64,000 nucleotides of DNA, taken from NCBI GenBank assembly GCA_949126835.1, contig OX421509.1, positions 7,338,911 to 7,402,910 on the forward strand, written 5' to 3'. The stretch's first letter is position 1, and each line of letters opens with the position of its first letter. The notes under the pieces are model-generated. The model saw only the letters and a list, made by a program, of their open reading frames with translations. It made no database searches and was not told the DNA's origin. The translations under genes and the position numbers were made by a program. This DNA is from Anisus vortex (lineage: Eukaryota > Mollusca > Gastropoda > Planorbidae). Of the stretch, positions 22,044 through 34,187 are shown piece after piece.

Positions 22044-22112
22044 AAAAAAACAACATGTTATTTGCTGTCTGCAAGCAACATAAATAACTTAAACCAAAAC
22101 AAAATGACTAAC
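22044..22112. repeat. Direct repeat, right copy
   Basis: Partner of 20205-20275, with a few substitutions. Confidence 0.7.
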
Positions 22113-22381
22113 TTTAGTTACAAATATTTAGGTAGGATAGTTTCAATTCAATATCAACAACAAATCCCTTATACCTAGTAGTCTACAACCTGCACGATCC
22201 TTTTCTACATCATTGACTCCATGCAGTCATAATATTTAGTCCTTTTTTAAAGTATTTATACCTATGTATAATATAAAGCTTTGTGTGTGTGTTTAACAAA
22301 TCAGATTGCTTTATTTAAAGACACGTGACCTCATTACCTTATATTTTACTTTTGCAATTTGAGTTAGCACATAAATGTGTC

Positions 22382-22450
22382 CTCGATAGTTGAGTTGATG
22401 ACGTATCGGCCTGCCGTGCGGTCGACCTGGGTTCGATTCTCCAGTTAGTC
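22382..22450 (+). mobile_element. tRNA-like SINE head or tRNA pseudogene
   Basis: An A box TAGTTGAGTTG and a B-box-like GGGTTCGATTCTC are about 35 bases apart. No tRNA fold was confirmed. It is followed by the ACACCGGGCAATTTAG repeat at 22480-22580, which may be its body. Confidence 0.5.
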
Positions 22451-22700
22451 TATACCTTTTTTTTTTCTAAATTTATTACAATTTTAATTAATATTACTTT
22501 TTTAAAAAAAAAGATTATAAACCTACGGGCAACACCGGGCAATTTAGCTTCTTTTTTTTTTGTTCAATAAAAATACGTTCCTTTTTTTTTAACCCGATTA
22601 CACTAATTATTTTAAATTACTTTCCTAAGTGTCTTCTAAAAGCAAAAACAAAATAAAATTAATTATTCGATTATTTGAAATAAATGCAAATGTGGAAGGA

Positions 22701-23358
22701 AAATAACAAAATTTATACTAAACAAAAGTGTACAAAAAACTGAACAAAATTGAAAAACAACAAAATTTATAATAAACAAAAGTGTACAAAAAACTGAACA
22801 AAATTGAAAAACAACAAAATTTATACTAAACAAAAGTGTACACAAAACTGAACAAAATTGAAAAACAACAACATTTATACTAAACAAAAGTGTACACAAA
22901 ACTGAACAAAATTGAAAAACAACAAAATTTATACTAAACAAAAGTGTACACAAAACTGAACAAAATTGAGAAACAACAAAATTTATACTAAACCAAAGTG
23001 TACACAAAACTGAACCAAATTGAAAAAAAAAAAAATTTAAACTAAACAAAAGTGTACACAAAACTGAACAAAATTGAAAAACAACAAAATTTATACTAAA
23101 CCAAAGTGTACACAAAACTGAACCAAATTGAAAAAAAAAAATTTAAACTAAACAAAAGTGTACACAAAACTGAACAAAATTGAAAAACAACAAAATTTAT
23201 ACTAAACAAAAGTGTACACAAAACTGAACAAAATTAAAAAAACAACAAAATTTATACTAAACAAAAGTGCACACAAAACTGAACAAAATTGGAAAACAAC
23301 AAAATTTATGCTAAACAAAAGTATACACAAAACTGAACAAAATTGAAAAACAACAAAA
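22701..23358. repeat. 54-bp minisatellite, about 12 units
   Basis: The unit contains AACAAAAGTGTACACAAAAC and TGAACAAAATTGAAAAAC. The 54-bp period is a multiple of three, so a 150-codon minus frame with an 18-residue repeat stays open. That is a by-product of the period. Confidence 0.9.
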
Positions 23359-23919
23359 GAAGCTTGTCAAAGCTTTATCAATAAGGGAGACGTTGGAGTT
23401 TAACTAAATAAAAAGTTTTTAATTAGTTTCATTAAATATTTGTATTAAAAGAAAATAAAAGAAACATTGCTAAAATCCTCAAATTGGAAACAAATGTGGA
23501 TGGGGTGAAAGGGGGGGGGGGGGTAGCAGAGAAGGGGTGTAACAAGGTGCCTAATAATTGTAGGCCTATACCTAAATAATTTATGGCCGTCCCCTTTATA
23601 TCTAGATATTATTGATATTATTGGTGGGTGTTTTATTTTTCTGTTACGAAAATACATTTTTATCATAATTGAAAATGGACGTCAGAGACATTAGTCGTTA
23701 CGACTACCTCTATGTATCTATGGTTCAGCCTACAACTGTTAGCGACGAGCACTCAATGACAAGGCACTCATCAATTAAGTTAATTACTTTTAAAAAGAGT
23801 TTTTAGCCCTATGCTCCTCTTCTTTAATTAAGCATAAATATTGCCAAATGAATTATTTTATACTGGCAATATATTATGTAATTGTTGTTATTGTAATTTT
23901 TAATGTTTGAAAAAAATAC

Positions 23920-24200
23920 TTAAATCAACTTCAACAGTTATGAACGAAATCTTTATTTACAACTGTTTAACGTAAAATAATTGTACAACTCTAATTACTA
24001 TATAGCTGAAATAAATACCACGATGCTAGATTTGAATAAGGAAATATAAATGAATAAGTAATATTATTTATAATACAAAACATAACTTGTCTGACATCAC
24101 TTTCATGTAATTAAAGGGAGATAATTAACTCGTTTTTATTTGATTTAATATTTGTAATTGTTTTTGTTTCTTCCTTTATAAAAAATTAAAAGCTTAAGAA
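23920..24200 (+). mobile_element. Fragment of the 36.6-kb hAT family
   Basis: ACAACTGTTTAACGT, a later ATTACAAAACATAA-type segment and TTAAAGGGAGATAAT occur in the order seen at 37545-37780. No termini are present. Confidence 0.5.
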
Positions 24201-24298
24201 TTACCGTATATCAAGAAAATAAAAAATAAAAAAATATAGTTGAAAGTTATATACATATTATATGACTAGAAAATTAGTATGTACATCTCTAAACATTA

Positions 24299-24967
24299 AG
24301 CATGTTCTTAATTGCCCGAACTAGTTTCGGTCGAATCAGGTATCGTTCAATTCGCAAGAGCTACTGTTTGCTCTTAAATGGGCTCGTGCACTTTCGCCGA
24401 CATTAGGGCGAGCTCGGAAGCTCTGCGATATGGTGCTCTTGTTTTTAACTGGCCTATTTTTAGCGCTGAGGCGAACTGCCGGATGTTGTTATTGCTGCAA
24501 AATGGCTGCGCTCACAGACGAAGAAGCTTTGGGTGTTGCGATTACATTGCACACAGATTTTGGGCAATATTGTTCAAGGCCTTGGTTTTTTTCACCCTTA
24601 TTTTTATAGTCCCGTTGGGGGTGAGTTCCGCAGGCATGGAACATTTTCCCATGCATCTATGAATATTACTAGACTGTCCTCTGACTGTCTTGTAAGACGC
24701 CATTTTTTTTCATTAAGACTAGGAAATTTTGGTGCCTTTTCGCATAATGAACGTGATCAATTCAGCCAATCAATACGCGGCTTCGTCAACATGTCGACGA
24801 AGCAATCGTTCGCCCGAATTTGGCTCGCCGATACCCCCCGAGATGTCGTTCGTCGAGCAATAGATCGCCCTGTTAAGCGCGAAAACGACGAAAGGCGAGC
24901 AATTTACGAAGCGAACCCTTGCTCGGGCTGTTCGGCGAAGTACAATTCGGGCAATTAAGAACATGCT
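24299..24967 (+). mobile_element. PIF/Harbinger-like non-autonomous element, copy 1
   Basis: The termini are AGCATGTTCTTAATTGCCCG and its inverted copy. TTA occurs directly at 24296-24298 and 24968-24970. A three-base TWA duplication is diagnostic of PIF/Harbinger. Inside, a short frame from 24501 reads MAALTDEEALGVAITLHTDF before breaking, and the plus frame then gives GLGFFHPYFYS; both may be transposase remnants. The copy at 54426-55098 is inverted and very similar. The GC content is clearly above that of the flanks. Confidence 0.8.
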
Positions 24968-24969
24968 TT

Positions 24970-25340
24970 ACATCATAGGTTCTCAACGGGGACGGTATCG
25001 CCTCCCCCTGGGGGCGGTGAGAGGCTTTGGTAGGCGCTGACGTTCCCGGGAGCGATTGGGGGCGGTGAAGGGCAAGTGGGCGGTACAAACGTACCTGATA
25101 TAATTTGAACACCTCAGCTATTTGAATCTATTAGTTTTTGAATGAAATGTGATATAAACCTGCTAAATATACAATCTGCTAACACTAATGATATTTTGAT
25201 CTCAGTTTTACTGAGATGTTCGTTAATGCATTAATGTCTTCTAAAATTTGTAATTCACTATTTAAGTGGAATAGATACGTAGTAATCATACGAACTGGGT
25301 AGTAAATGTAATGTTTGAACATATACATAGGCCTATATAT
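24970..25340 (+). mobile_element. hAT-type fragment
   Basis: ATAGGTTCTCAACGGGGACG and CCCCCTGGGGGCGGTGAG are typical of one hAT terminus. After 25130 the sequence follows the interior of the 17255 element, for example GATCTCAGTTTTACTGAG and GATACGTAGTAATC. Confidence 0.55.
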
Positions 25341-26004
25341 TTTTTAGTCATATAATCAATCTATATAATTATCGTGAGTTTGTTTATATGTTTGTTTATA
25401 TATAAAGTACCAGGTGACCGATCATTCGATCGGTAATAAAGATCAGGCGTTTGTACCTTAACATATTGTGCTGTAAAAAAACGGTGCATAAATTTTAATA
25501 AGTACGTTTTTACCAGACCAATAAATTGCATTTGTCTTTTTTTCCCGTCTACAAAAATTAAAGTTATGTAAGTAAAAAATTTTTTGCGTATTCATTTCTA
25601 TTTTTGCACTCATTGTATGCAGCCCTCCACCCAATTCCAATATTACTTTCCTCATATCAGATGTAAAATTTCCTCCTAAGCAATATTTTAGGTGTGATTT
25701 ATATAATCTGCCTGAAAAGAGATAAACGTTTCAACTGCATTGATCTTTCACTCTAAACATATGATACCGACAAACTGTAAAGCTTAACGTTGGGACCTTT
25801 ATGACAAATGCATGTACCAAAGGGTGACGCTGTATTGTGTTTTAAAATTCTTGTAAATCATCTCTTTCATAAAAAGTGTCAAAAAGTAAGCTTTTTCTGA
25901 ATTCTTATTGTATGCCTACATGTTGATCTGAGTTATTAAGCATTGGATATTCATCAATTAGTAAAATATCCTCTTTAGCATAGGCCTGCTAAAAAAAAAA
26001 AGTA

Positions 26005-26267
26005 CCCGTCGGACAGAATTTGATCCATAGGTCCGAGGAAGCAGAGTTCATCAGCTTCTGTGGCCTCGGCATACTGGGTGATTGTGTGGCCAGCACTATG
26101 CACAGCCGCCTTTACTTTACCTCAACTAATGTCAGGTAACCATCAGAGCTGGGTAGACTCAGGGACACCCTCTAGATCCGGGAAAAATATCCTAGCCTGC
26201 ACCAGGATTCGAACCCGGGACCTTCGTATCTCCAGTCGAACGCGCTGCCGCTCGGCTACCGTGCCCC
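26005..26267 (-). mobile_element. tRNA-derived SINE, near full length
   Basis: B box GGTTCGAATCC and body match 9397-9652. The 3' end on the minus strand passes into a T run, at 25991-26001. Confidence 0.8.
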
Positions 26268-26789
26268 CATAGGCCTACTGCTAAGCCTAATTTTTTAAAG
26301 CCTTGTTTAATGTTGACTATAGTGTTAATTTTTTTAAAATAAAGTAGGCATATTATAATCTCGGTAGGCGTCTATATACGATATAGCTATCATAGAACAA
26401 TACTGATCATTATAGGCGAGTCATCTGTCCAGGTAAGCTTGCTTATAGCTGTCATAGCTGCTACAGACATGACTAACGTAACATAATTATCATGAAATGT
26501 TTAAAAACTGACATTTATTGCAAATATTGCAATACCTTTAATAGTGATTAGTTTTACAAATATGAAATTATTTAATTATTTATAGCGCCGCGCGTTTATA
26601 GTTAAATTATCTTGCTATTTAATATGCAGCCAATGAATAAAAAGAAAGTTTGTTTTTTTAAACCAGCTGCTGCAAAACGGCTAGAAAAAAAACAAAAACC
26701 AAACAGCTTAATCTAATTTCAAACCCTAAAAAAAAAAAAAACATGTAGGCTAGCATTGTCAGTTTTAAATCCAACAAAAATATATGTAA

Positions 26790-27310
26790 TTTTTGTCATT
26801 ATGTTATGTATTTAAAAGACTGAAAATGAAAAATTTAAATTTAAAATATCGTGAATTACGTTACAATTTTTAGTTCATCTTTACCCCTTCCCCTACTTTA
26901 ACAGCTGTCAAACTTTCTAGTGACCCCTCTTATAAAATTATGTCAATTTTTTCAACTCCCTCCTTCACCCAATTCAAGCTAACAAGCGGTCGGCTAGTGT
27001 GTTTGATATTGAATAGAAAATAAAAAGGTCTACGAATAAATGTAATACATTTTTACTAGTTTACCAGATTTCAAATTGACTTAACATAGTCTAATATTTT
27101 TTACTTGGGCACATATATATATAAATCATAAGTATAGTTTGTAAATCACTTGTAAAAATATATCTTATTCAAAAAAGTATTTATTTATTATTTTCAATGT
27201 ACTATTCCAAACAATGTTTGACAAAAAAAAGTAAAAATATATAGTTTGGTGTAAACCTTATCCACTATCCTACATAATGGTTATTATTTAAAATAAACAA
27301 TCTCGGCAAA
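26790..27310. repeat. Old tandem duplication, left copy
   Basis: ATTTAAAAGACTG, ACCAGATTTCAAATTGAC, TTACTTGGG and ATATAGTTTGG recur in the same order at 27405-27905. The period is about 610 bp, with a LINE tail inserted in the right copy. Confidence 0.65.
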
Positions 27311-27404
27311 ATATAATATCAATTACAACAATGGTATAATATACATTTTTTAAAATTGTTTAAATTGTTAGCATTACACCAGTTAAATACTAAATAATTA
27401 AAGG

Positions 27405-27905
27405 TGAAATTATGTTATTCATTTAAAAGACTGCAAATGAAATGATTAAAATATACGTTGGATGAATTGTTTAATATTCCCTCCCCCTCAATAAAACTAA
27501 AAGTATATTACACGTCTATTATATAAGGAAAATACGAATGAATGGAATACATCTTTTCTAGTCTGCCAGATTTCAAATTGACAATGTTAACATATTCTAA
27601 TATATCTTACTTGGGTAGGCCTGTATAATAATAATAATAATAACGGTGCTTATATAGCGCATATCCCGTTGGTGACAGTTCTATGCGTAGACGACAGTTA
27701 CAGAATACAGACAGACAACGAAATATAAGCAACTCATAAATATATTTAATAAAACATTCGTAAACAGATGTCTTGTACAAAAAAGTAGTTCCTATTATTA
27801 TTTTCGACGTGGTTTTTTTTCCAAAATAAAGTTTAATAAACAAAATTTACAAATAGGCATATAGTTTGGAGAAATCTCATCTAATTCAGTTATTATTTAA
27901 ACGGC
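27405..27905. repeat. Old tandem duplication, right copy
   Basis: Partner of 26790-27310. It is interrupted by the L2-like tail at 27627-27745. Confidence 0.65.
27627..27745 (-). mobile_element. L2-like LINE or SINE 3' tail
   Basis: An (AAT)n tail and GCGCATATCCCGTTGGTGAC, followed by CGACAGTTACAGAATACAGA, match 15195-15305 inverted. Confidence 0.65.
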
Positions 27906-27999
27906 AAACTATTACCTCACTAGTAATTAATACGTAAATATTTTATTGTTTATTTTATTTTTAATTTAATCTAAAATATATTGAGGACGTTTTAATCTA

Positions 28000-28074
28000 A
28001 ATAAGCCTCAAGGGCCGCATACTATTATTTGTCAGCCCGCGAGTCAACCACTGGCTGTAGTTTGCACACCCTGC
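28000..28074 (-). mobile_element. hAT terminus fragment
   Basis: On the minus strand it begins CAGGGTGTGCAAACTACAG and contains CGCGGGCTGAC and GCGGCCCTTGAGG, a common hAT left-end pattern. Confidence 0.4.
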
Positions 28075-28481
28075 ATTACATAAATTATTACACTTGGTCT
28101 TGCTTTAAATTATATCTATCATCGGTGCGCAAAACAGCCAGCATAAACAAGAAATTAAACTTTTTGTTAATTAATGTTGAACGGGTATTTCCGCAACGTC
28201 ATAATTGCGACGCAACAAAACACCGCTCTTGAATGCCGCGCTACATGTGGATCGTGCAATGGCATGTTTTCACGGCCAAAATCAATTATCTACGATAAAT
28301 CTTTTGTGTATTTTTGTCTAACGATCATTTCCGATTTTTATTTATGTGGCCGAAAAGCTGTAGATTTTTTTTTAGGTGAAACAAGTCGTGCATTAAAACA
28401 TGAAGATAATCGTTAGAGCGCTTTTGAAGAAAATTTCCAGACATAAATATACATACAATTTTAACTCGTATTATAGTATAG

Positions 28482-28516
<35 letters not shown>

Positions 28517-30180
28517 TTGTCCTCTATTGGCTCCTAAGCCGTTTGACTAATCAAGACAAAAGTTAAACGTATAAATTGAAAACGTCAAGCAAAATAAATT
28601 TGTATTTTATGACTTATAATCATGAATGTGTTGATTTTATAAATAAAAAAAAGTATATCCAGCTATACAAATATATAAAACCTTACGGAACAAATGGCCA
28701 TTTCCGTTCATTTACTATGTTGAACGCGAGATTCACTATGTTGAATCGGATTTTCCCTATTCTGCTGTGTTTTTTTTTAATGTGGCGAGACCTTTTTTCA
28801 AAAGAATACTAGCGTATGACGTAATGTCTATCAAATCATTTCTTTTCTTATTATTGATGTTTGCATTATCTTTTAAGTAAAAGTAACCACATGTTTCAAT
28901 AATTTAATGGATGCACGTCGCTATTGGGAGCATTTTTTAATAGGCGACTTTCTACACTCTATAAATTAAATTATACAAGTGACAAGTTATAAATGATTAC
29001 TTTTAAATAGCACAAGCCTGACAGCAAACATTTTTATGCATGTGCCGGGGCTACCGTGGGATGATGCGGGAAAGTGTGGCCAGTACGATGCTCTCGTGAC
29101 TGTTGAGTTCCCTACCTGACTTGGTTCGTTGGTCTAGAGGTCGATGGCAATGTTTTAGACCAGGCAGTTCTCCGTGACAACGCTCGATATTTTTATTTGC
29201 GTACTATCAATCAAGCAGAGTTAGTATCTTCTTCCCACAATCACTCCAATGACAAACGAATTAAGAAAACAGACTATCAGCTTTAAGTGAATAGACCATA
29301 CGTTTAATCCGTAACCACATGTAGATATCAACATATAAATCATCAGACACATCAATCCAAACGACGGCTGTATTCTGAAGAGTCTACGTATAGGTTAAAT
29401 ATCCAAAGAGGGAACATGAATTAGTAAGAAATAATAAGTATACAGAATGATATTAGCACAGTATTCAATATAATCCGATATCAGTCACACGTCATAGCTA
29501 AAAATGGCTTCCCGTGTATCTGTCCGTGACTGTCTGTGTGTGTGTGCCCCTAGAGTCCAGTCTTTATAGGAATACAATGGTAGTCAGGGTCGTCCTTCGT
29601 ATCGTCATCAACCGCTGGTCCAATCAGTACAAATGTGCACGCCCACTCATCAACCAGTCATCTGTAAATCACCACTATCTCAGGGGCGTGTCCGACTGAC
29701 AACCGCTATTATGTCCCTTTCTCTTGTCTCCTATTCGGCCGGCATCTACAAAACGCTCAGGTCACACCTCTTACCACATTTCCCCTATCTTTTTGTATCT
29801 CGTGTGCTTCACGCGAGTCGTTCGCCCCCAGACATACCTAATGGTTATCTGTAAGGTATCTCTGTATTCTACCCCACCTAGACAAAGGCGCTTAATAGGT
29901 CCATGCGTAAGGCGGTGAACTCAAAAGGCAGGTAACTCTCTAGGATTAACAAAAGGCAAGATGCAGTTGATAGCCCCGGCGTGAGGTCCGTCTCGAAAAA
30001 AGGTAAGACAGGGGATCGGTAGCCCCTTGACCAAGTCCGTGTTGACACAAAGTAAAAACATGGGATAGTCCAGGTTCCGCCTCCGGGTGGGGAAGGGAAG
30101 ACGAGGGGGGTGGAAGGGGAGATTTACGCCCTGCCTACCTAACTACATACAAAGGTAATAGCATAAAATTATTTGTACTA
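28075..30180. other. Unclassified stretch, GC-richer after 29030
   Basis: No gene is supported. Short frames at 28174 and 28576 show no recognised motif. Positions 29500-30130 contain a minus-strand TATAAA near 29560 and a purine-rich run at 30087-30124, which could belong to an LTR element, but no paired LTR or coding remnant was seen. Confidence 0.4.
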
Positions 30181-30559
30181 AACTATGACGTTATAATAAA
30201 TGTCACATCATGACATACCGGACACAATATAAAAAAACTAAATAACGAAAGAAACATTCTTAATACTGTTTTATTGATACAATAAGCAAGAACAAAAATT
30301 AAATACCGAAAAAATCTTTCTCAATTTAGTTTTTATTGCATTGAAATATTATTTTCTTATTCTGTTTATATTATTTACCTTTTTTATTGTTTTGTATTTA
30401 TGTTTCTTGTTCTTTTAGATAGTATATTATTGTTAATTTAATATTATTAATAACAAGTCAAGTCAACACAACCGTTCGCTACATTTTAATATAGAATTAA
30501 AATAATCTTGAAAAAAAAACGGACGAAAAAACCTTGTGTCCAAGGCGTAACGCTTAGGA

Positions 30560-30930
30560 TTGAGCAATCTATGTCCGGGCTCCAGCCACCCCACGGCACG
30601 CCGAAGGCGTGGCGTGCCATGTAACAGGGAAGGTTTCCGCAGCCCAGCGATCGTTCACTGCGGTTCCCTAATGATTATTATCGTGGTGGCTCGCCAGTAA
30701 ACCTGCACTGTCACCCAGTAGCACAAATCCTATACTTTAGGTACATGCATCAAGGCACCGGTTGTTTCTCGAGACGGGATTGCAGCGTCCATTGTTTCCT
30801 CCCCACCGAGACCAGTGGCCTCTCGGCAGTGTAATGGATCTCGGACCCGCTGCGGGGGCTGTCTCCCATGCGTTCGCCCGCCGGTGTATTCTTAATGGGA
30901 ATTTATCGGCGGTTTACACACTACGCCAGT
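30560..30930 (+). repeat. Dispersed repeat family A, longest copy
   Basis: Matches 5040-5345 and 59690-59900. The shared order is TGTAACAGGGAAGG, TTTCCGCAG, ACAAATCCTATA, CCTCTCGGCAGTG, GGGGGCTGTC and ATTCTTAATGGGAAT. Confidence 0.65.
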
Positions 30931-31059
30931 CAAAAACAAAAACTAAATACCGAAAAGAAACATTTTCACTCCAGTTTTTATTATAATATTGTCTTTTGTC
31001 TTACTCTCTTAACAAAACACATTGTAGTCATTCTTTTCTCCGTCATTTTGACGGGCATA

Positions 31060-31265
31060 ACCACTAGTATTTATATAATTTTCAAATACTTTTTACAGTT
31101 TGATCAGTTATAAATTGTAAGCCATTTATTTTATTACAAAAGGAAAAAAAACTCAGAAATATTAGCTCAAATGAAACGGGTTAATTATCTCCCTTTAACT
31201 TTAATAACAAAAAACTGTTTCCGCATGTGATTCAATAATGATACCACACAATTCCCAAGAACACC
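31060..31265 (+). mobile_element. Fragment of the 17.2-kb hAT family
   Basis: ATTTTCAAATACTTTTTACA through ATTATCTCCC parallels 17805-17985. No termini are present. Confidence 0.5.
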
Positions 31266-31427
31266 ATGGCCACGATAATTTGAATGCTGCTCCACGGGCA
31301 TACAGATCACATTGGTCCGTCAAAAATATAAAATAATGTTACCACTTTTTTAATATAGGCAACAATATTTAAACTTGGACTGTCCTGGTTATAAAGGCTT
31401 CTTATGAATTATTTTACATACTATTAA

Positions 31428-31500
31428 CCCTTACAGTCCCGGGCGCGTATATAGCGGAACTGAAGGCAGCATAGATAGAAGCAGGTCGGTACGGGAAGGG
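31428..31500. mobile_element. 73-bp piggyBac-like miniature element, copy 2
   Basis: TTAA at 31424-31427 and 31501-31504 flanks a unit starting CCCTTACAGTCCCGGG and ending GTACGGGAAGGG. It has the same length as 7691-7763 and the opposite orientation. Confidence 0.75.
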
Positions 31501-32045
31501 TTAATGTCGAAGATTTACAGATTATGTATCCTAGTAAGGGAAACAATTCTTTAGAGTCAATGGAGATAAAGGAAGAATTGAATTATCTCCCATCGTTCAC
31601 TATAGTTTCCTTTTGAACTGTACCGTAAAGTCATTGTATTATTAAAAGTGCCCTCGCATGGAGGGGGGGGGGGGGGGGAGGCAGAGGGGGGTATATGCGC
31701 GGGGGAAACACATCCAGGGGAGCGGCAAATGTAGTCTAAATATAGCAAATATAGCACTAAACAAGCAGTTACGGTATGCAATGGGGCGGCACTGAAACTT
31801 TTGCCCTGGGGCGCTACATAAGCTTGTAAAGGCTCTGATTATTATCCCTGCAGATCTTTGAGTATACTGACAACATTTTAATGAAAACATTGTTAGAATT
31901 CAATAATTTGGGCTTAAGTGTTTTCAATTTTTACTTTAATAAAGATTGCAACAAAGTCTTCTAATTAAAAAATTAATAATTGTATTTATCTTTGAATGAT
32001 ATAATTACTTTTTAATTATCTTTACACTTTTGAAACATTATGGTT

Positions 32046-32165
32046 CAGGGGTCGGCAACCTTTTGATAATATCGTGCCCAAGTAGGATTTCTAATTCATT
32101 CAGCGTGCCAACATCCAAATATTCACCCTGCGCTATCACTTAATTTATTGTACAAGATAATTGAA
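32046..32165. mobile_element. hAT right-end fragment
   Basis: CAGGGGTCGGCAACCTTTTG, then GGATTTCTAATTCATTCAGC, match the inverted end of 36653-38456. The opposite end is missing. Confidence 0.6.
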
Positions 32166-33114
32166 TTGCTTATATTATTATATATGTAACTGGCCGTAAC
32201 AGATATAGGCCTGTACCTATTCTCCAAGTCTACGAAGGGGCCCCCATATAAGTTTAAAAAAAACGAAAATGTGCCTAAATCGTTTTGTCCTATCACATCT
32301 CACATATTAAACACAATTTTATAGTTAATTATCTTATGTTTTAAAGTATTGCTAACATAACCTGTCTTTATCTATGTTTCAACTAAAATAATTGTGATTT
32401 AGAAGAAAAAGAAAATATGTTACTAAACGATTACACAAAAACGTAGGCAAGTATTTAGGCTATATTGTAGCCCATTTATTCTAAAAATAGAAGAATTTGG
32501 TAGGCTTATTGTCAATATCTGTCAAAATTTACAGTTTCAATCAAAATCAAAATTGTCCATTCATTTAGTGCTCAAAAACTGAATAATATTTAAAAAGTAC
32601 AAAATTTAACGATTTCTTATGGGTTAAAAGCAGGTTGCAGACACAACAGGCAGGCAAGAAAGATAACTGAAAGTTTCTTCACCGTTGTTTCTTTAAGATG
32701 CAGTTACCTCTCTTCGAAAAAAAAACAACACGTTTTTATACACTGAGCTAATCTCAGTGCATTGAAAAGAATTGTTGCATTTATTTCCCTTTGCATGATG
32801 TTCGGTCCATTGTTTTCTTTTATCGGGTAAAATATTTTGATATTTCCCACTTCTGGGAAAGTAAGCAAAAAAAAATAAGATGAATTCAGTCTATTGACAA
32901 AATTTCAACTTCCGTTAAAGTGGTCGATTTAAAGGAACGTACACAAAGAATGTCACGTTATTTTTGACAATGTTTTATTTTTATCTAGGCCTTTGTTACA
33001 GACCCTTGTAATCCGTAATTTCTATTTTAAAAAAGGCGTTCCGCGAAACCCCACAGTTTTGCGAGATTATGATCTCGAACACTAGATATAGAGTCTAGTC
33101 TTATATTTTTTACG

Positions 33115-33265
33115 TCTTAGTCTGAACAAACCAGGAAAACTAATAACTTAATATCATTTTAAAAACATTTTAATTGCATGACTAATCTCGGACCACAGAT
33201 GAGCGTAGGCGCGATAATCTTCTTCATAGAAGGAGTGTCTGTAATATATAAGACAAGATAGTCTA
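33115..33265 (+). pseudogene. 3' end of the 34-kb-type LINE
   Basis: TCTGAACAAACCAGG through CGGACCACAGATGAGCGTAG and a degenerate ATAAGACAAGATAG tail. Confidence 0.65.
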
Positions 33266-33797
33266 AGCATAAGTGTATTATTATTATTGGTCAATTTGTT
33301 GTTCCGAAAAGTCCAAGAAAGATTACTAATTATTCAACATTTTGCATTGAAAATCATTTTTATAATTATATAAGCTTTCTCCGAAAAACAAAACGCGTGG
33401 CGTCTTAAAGTTTCCCTGTATAAATAAAGAAAAAATCTTGAGTCGCGTTGTTCTATACAGAAGCGCGTCATTCACGCCGGACGCTTATCCGTTAGAAATT
33501 TTTACAGGAATAATAACGACTGGCGTGTTGTTGTTTTTTATATCACACTTCCTCATGTCACATACTGTCGCAAATATTCCACTTGACCTTTAGTAGCCTA
33601 CCGGTTCGTCACGTGAAGCTACTAACAAATTGTTTGTTTTTTTATAACTCACTGGGTCTATAATAAATTCGTCAATAATGCACTTAAATATTAAACTCTA
33701 TTAAAATTAAGAATGGTAACTTTCATTTAGGCTACTTGCAGATTTTTTTTTATGTATTATAGGCCTATTTTAATATTTACTTTTCTTACTTAGGCCT

Positions 33798-34187
33798 GCT
33801 AGACTAGTTGAACATTCACACTTTGCTACTTTCTAGGTTAGTTTAACATTTTGTTACTTACTAGACAAGTTGAACATTCACATTTTGCAACTAACTAGAA
33901 TAGTTTAACATTCACATTTTGTTACTTGCTAGACTAGTTTAACATTCACATTTTGTTACTTGCTAGACTAGTTTAACATTCACATTTTGTGACTTGCTAG
34001 ACTAGTTTAACATTCACATTTTGTTACTTGCTAGACTAGTTTAACATTCACATTTTGTTACTTGCTAGACTAGTTTAACATTCACATTTTGTTACTTGCT
34101 AGACTAGTTTAACATTCACATTTTTTTACGTGCTAGACTAGTTTAACATTCACATTTTGTTACTTGCTAGACTGGTTTAACATTTTA
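33798..34187. repeat. 34-bp minisatellite, about 11 units
   Basis: The unit is TGCTAGACTAGTTTAACATT plus CACATTTTGTTACT. Outer units are diverged and central ones nearly identical. It directly abuts the 3' tail of the next LINE. Confidence 0.9.

Noticed and set aside
22663..23115. 150-codon minus frame with a repeated hydrophobic 18-residue unit
   Set aside because: It lies wholly in a 54-bp minisatellite, whose period keeps the frame open. No flanking gene structure was seen.
29500..30130. A possible LTR with TATA box and purine tract
   Set aside because: No paired copy, primer-binding site or coding remnant was found, so boundaries would be guesses.
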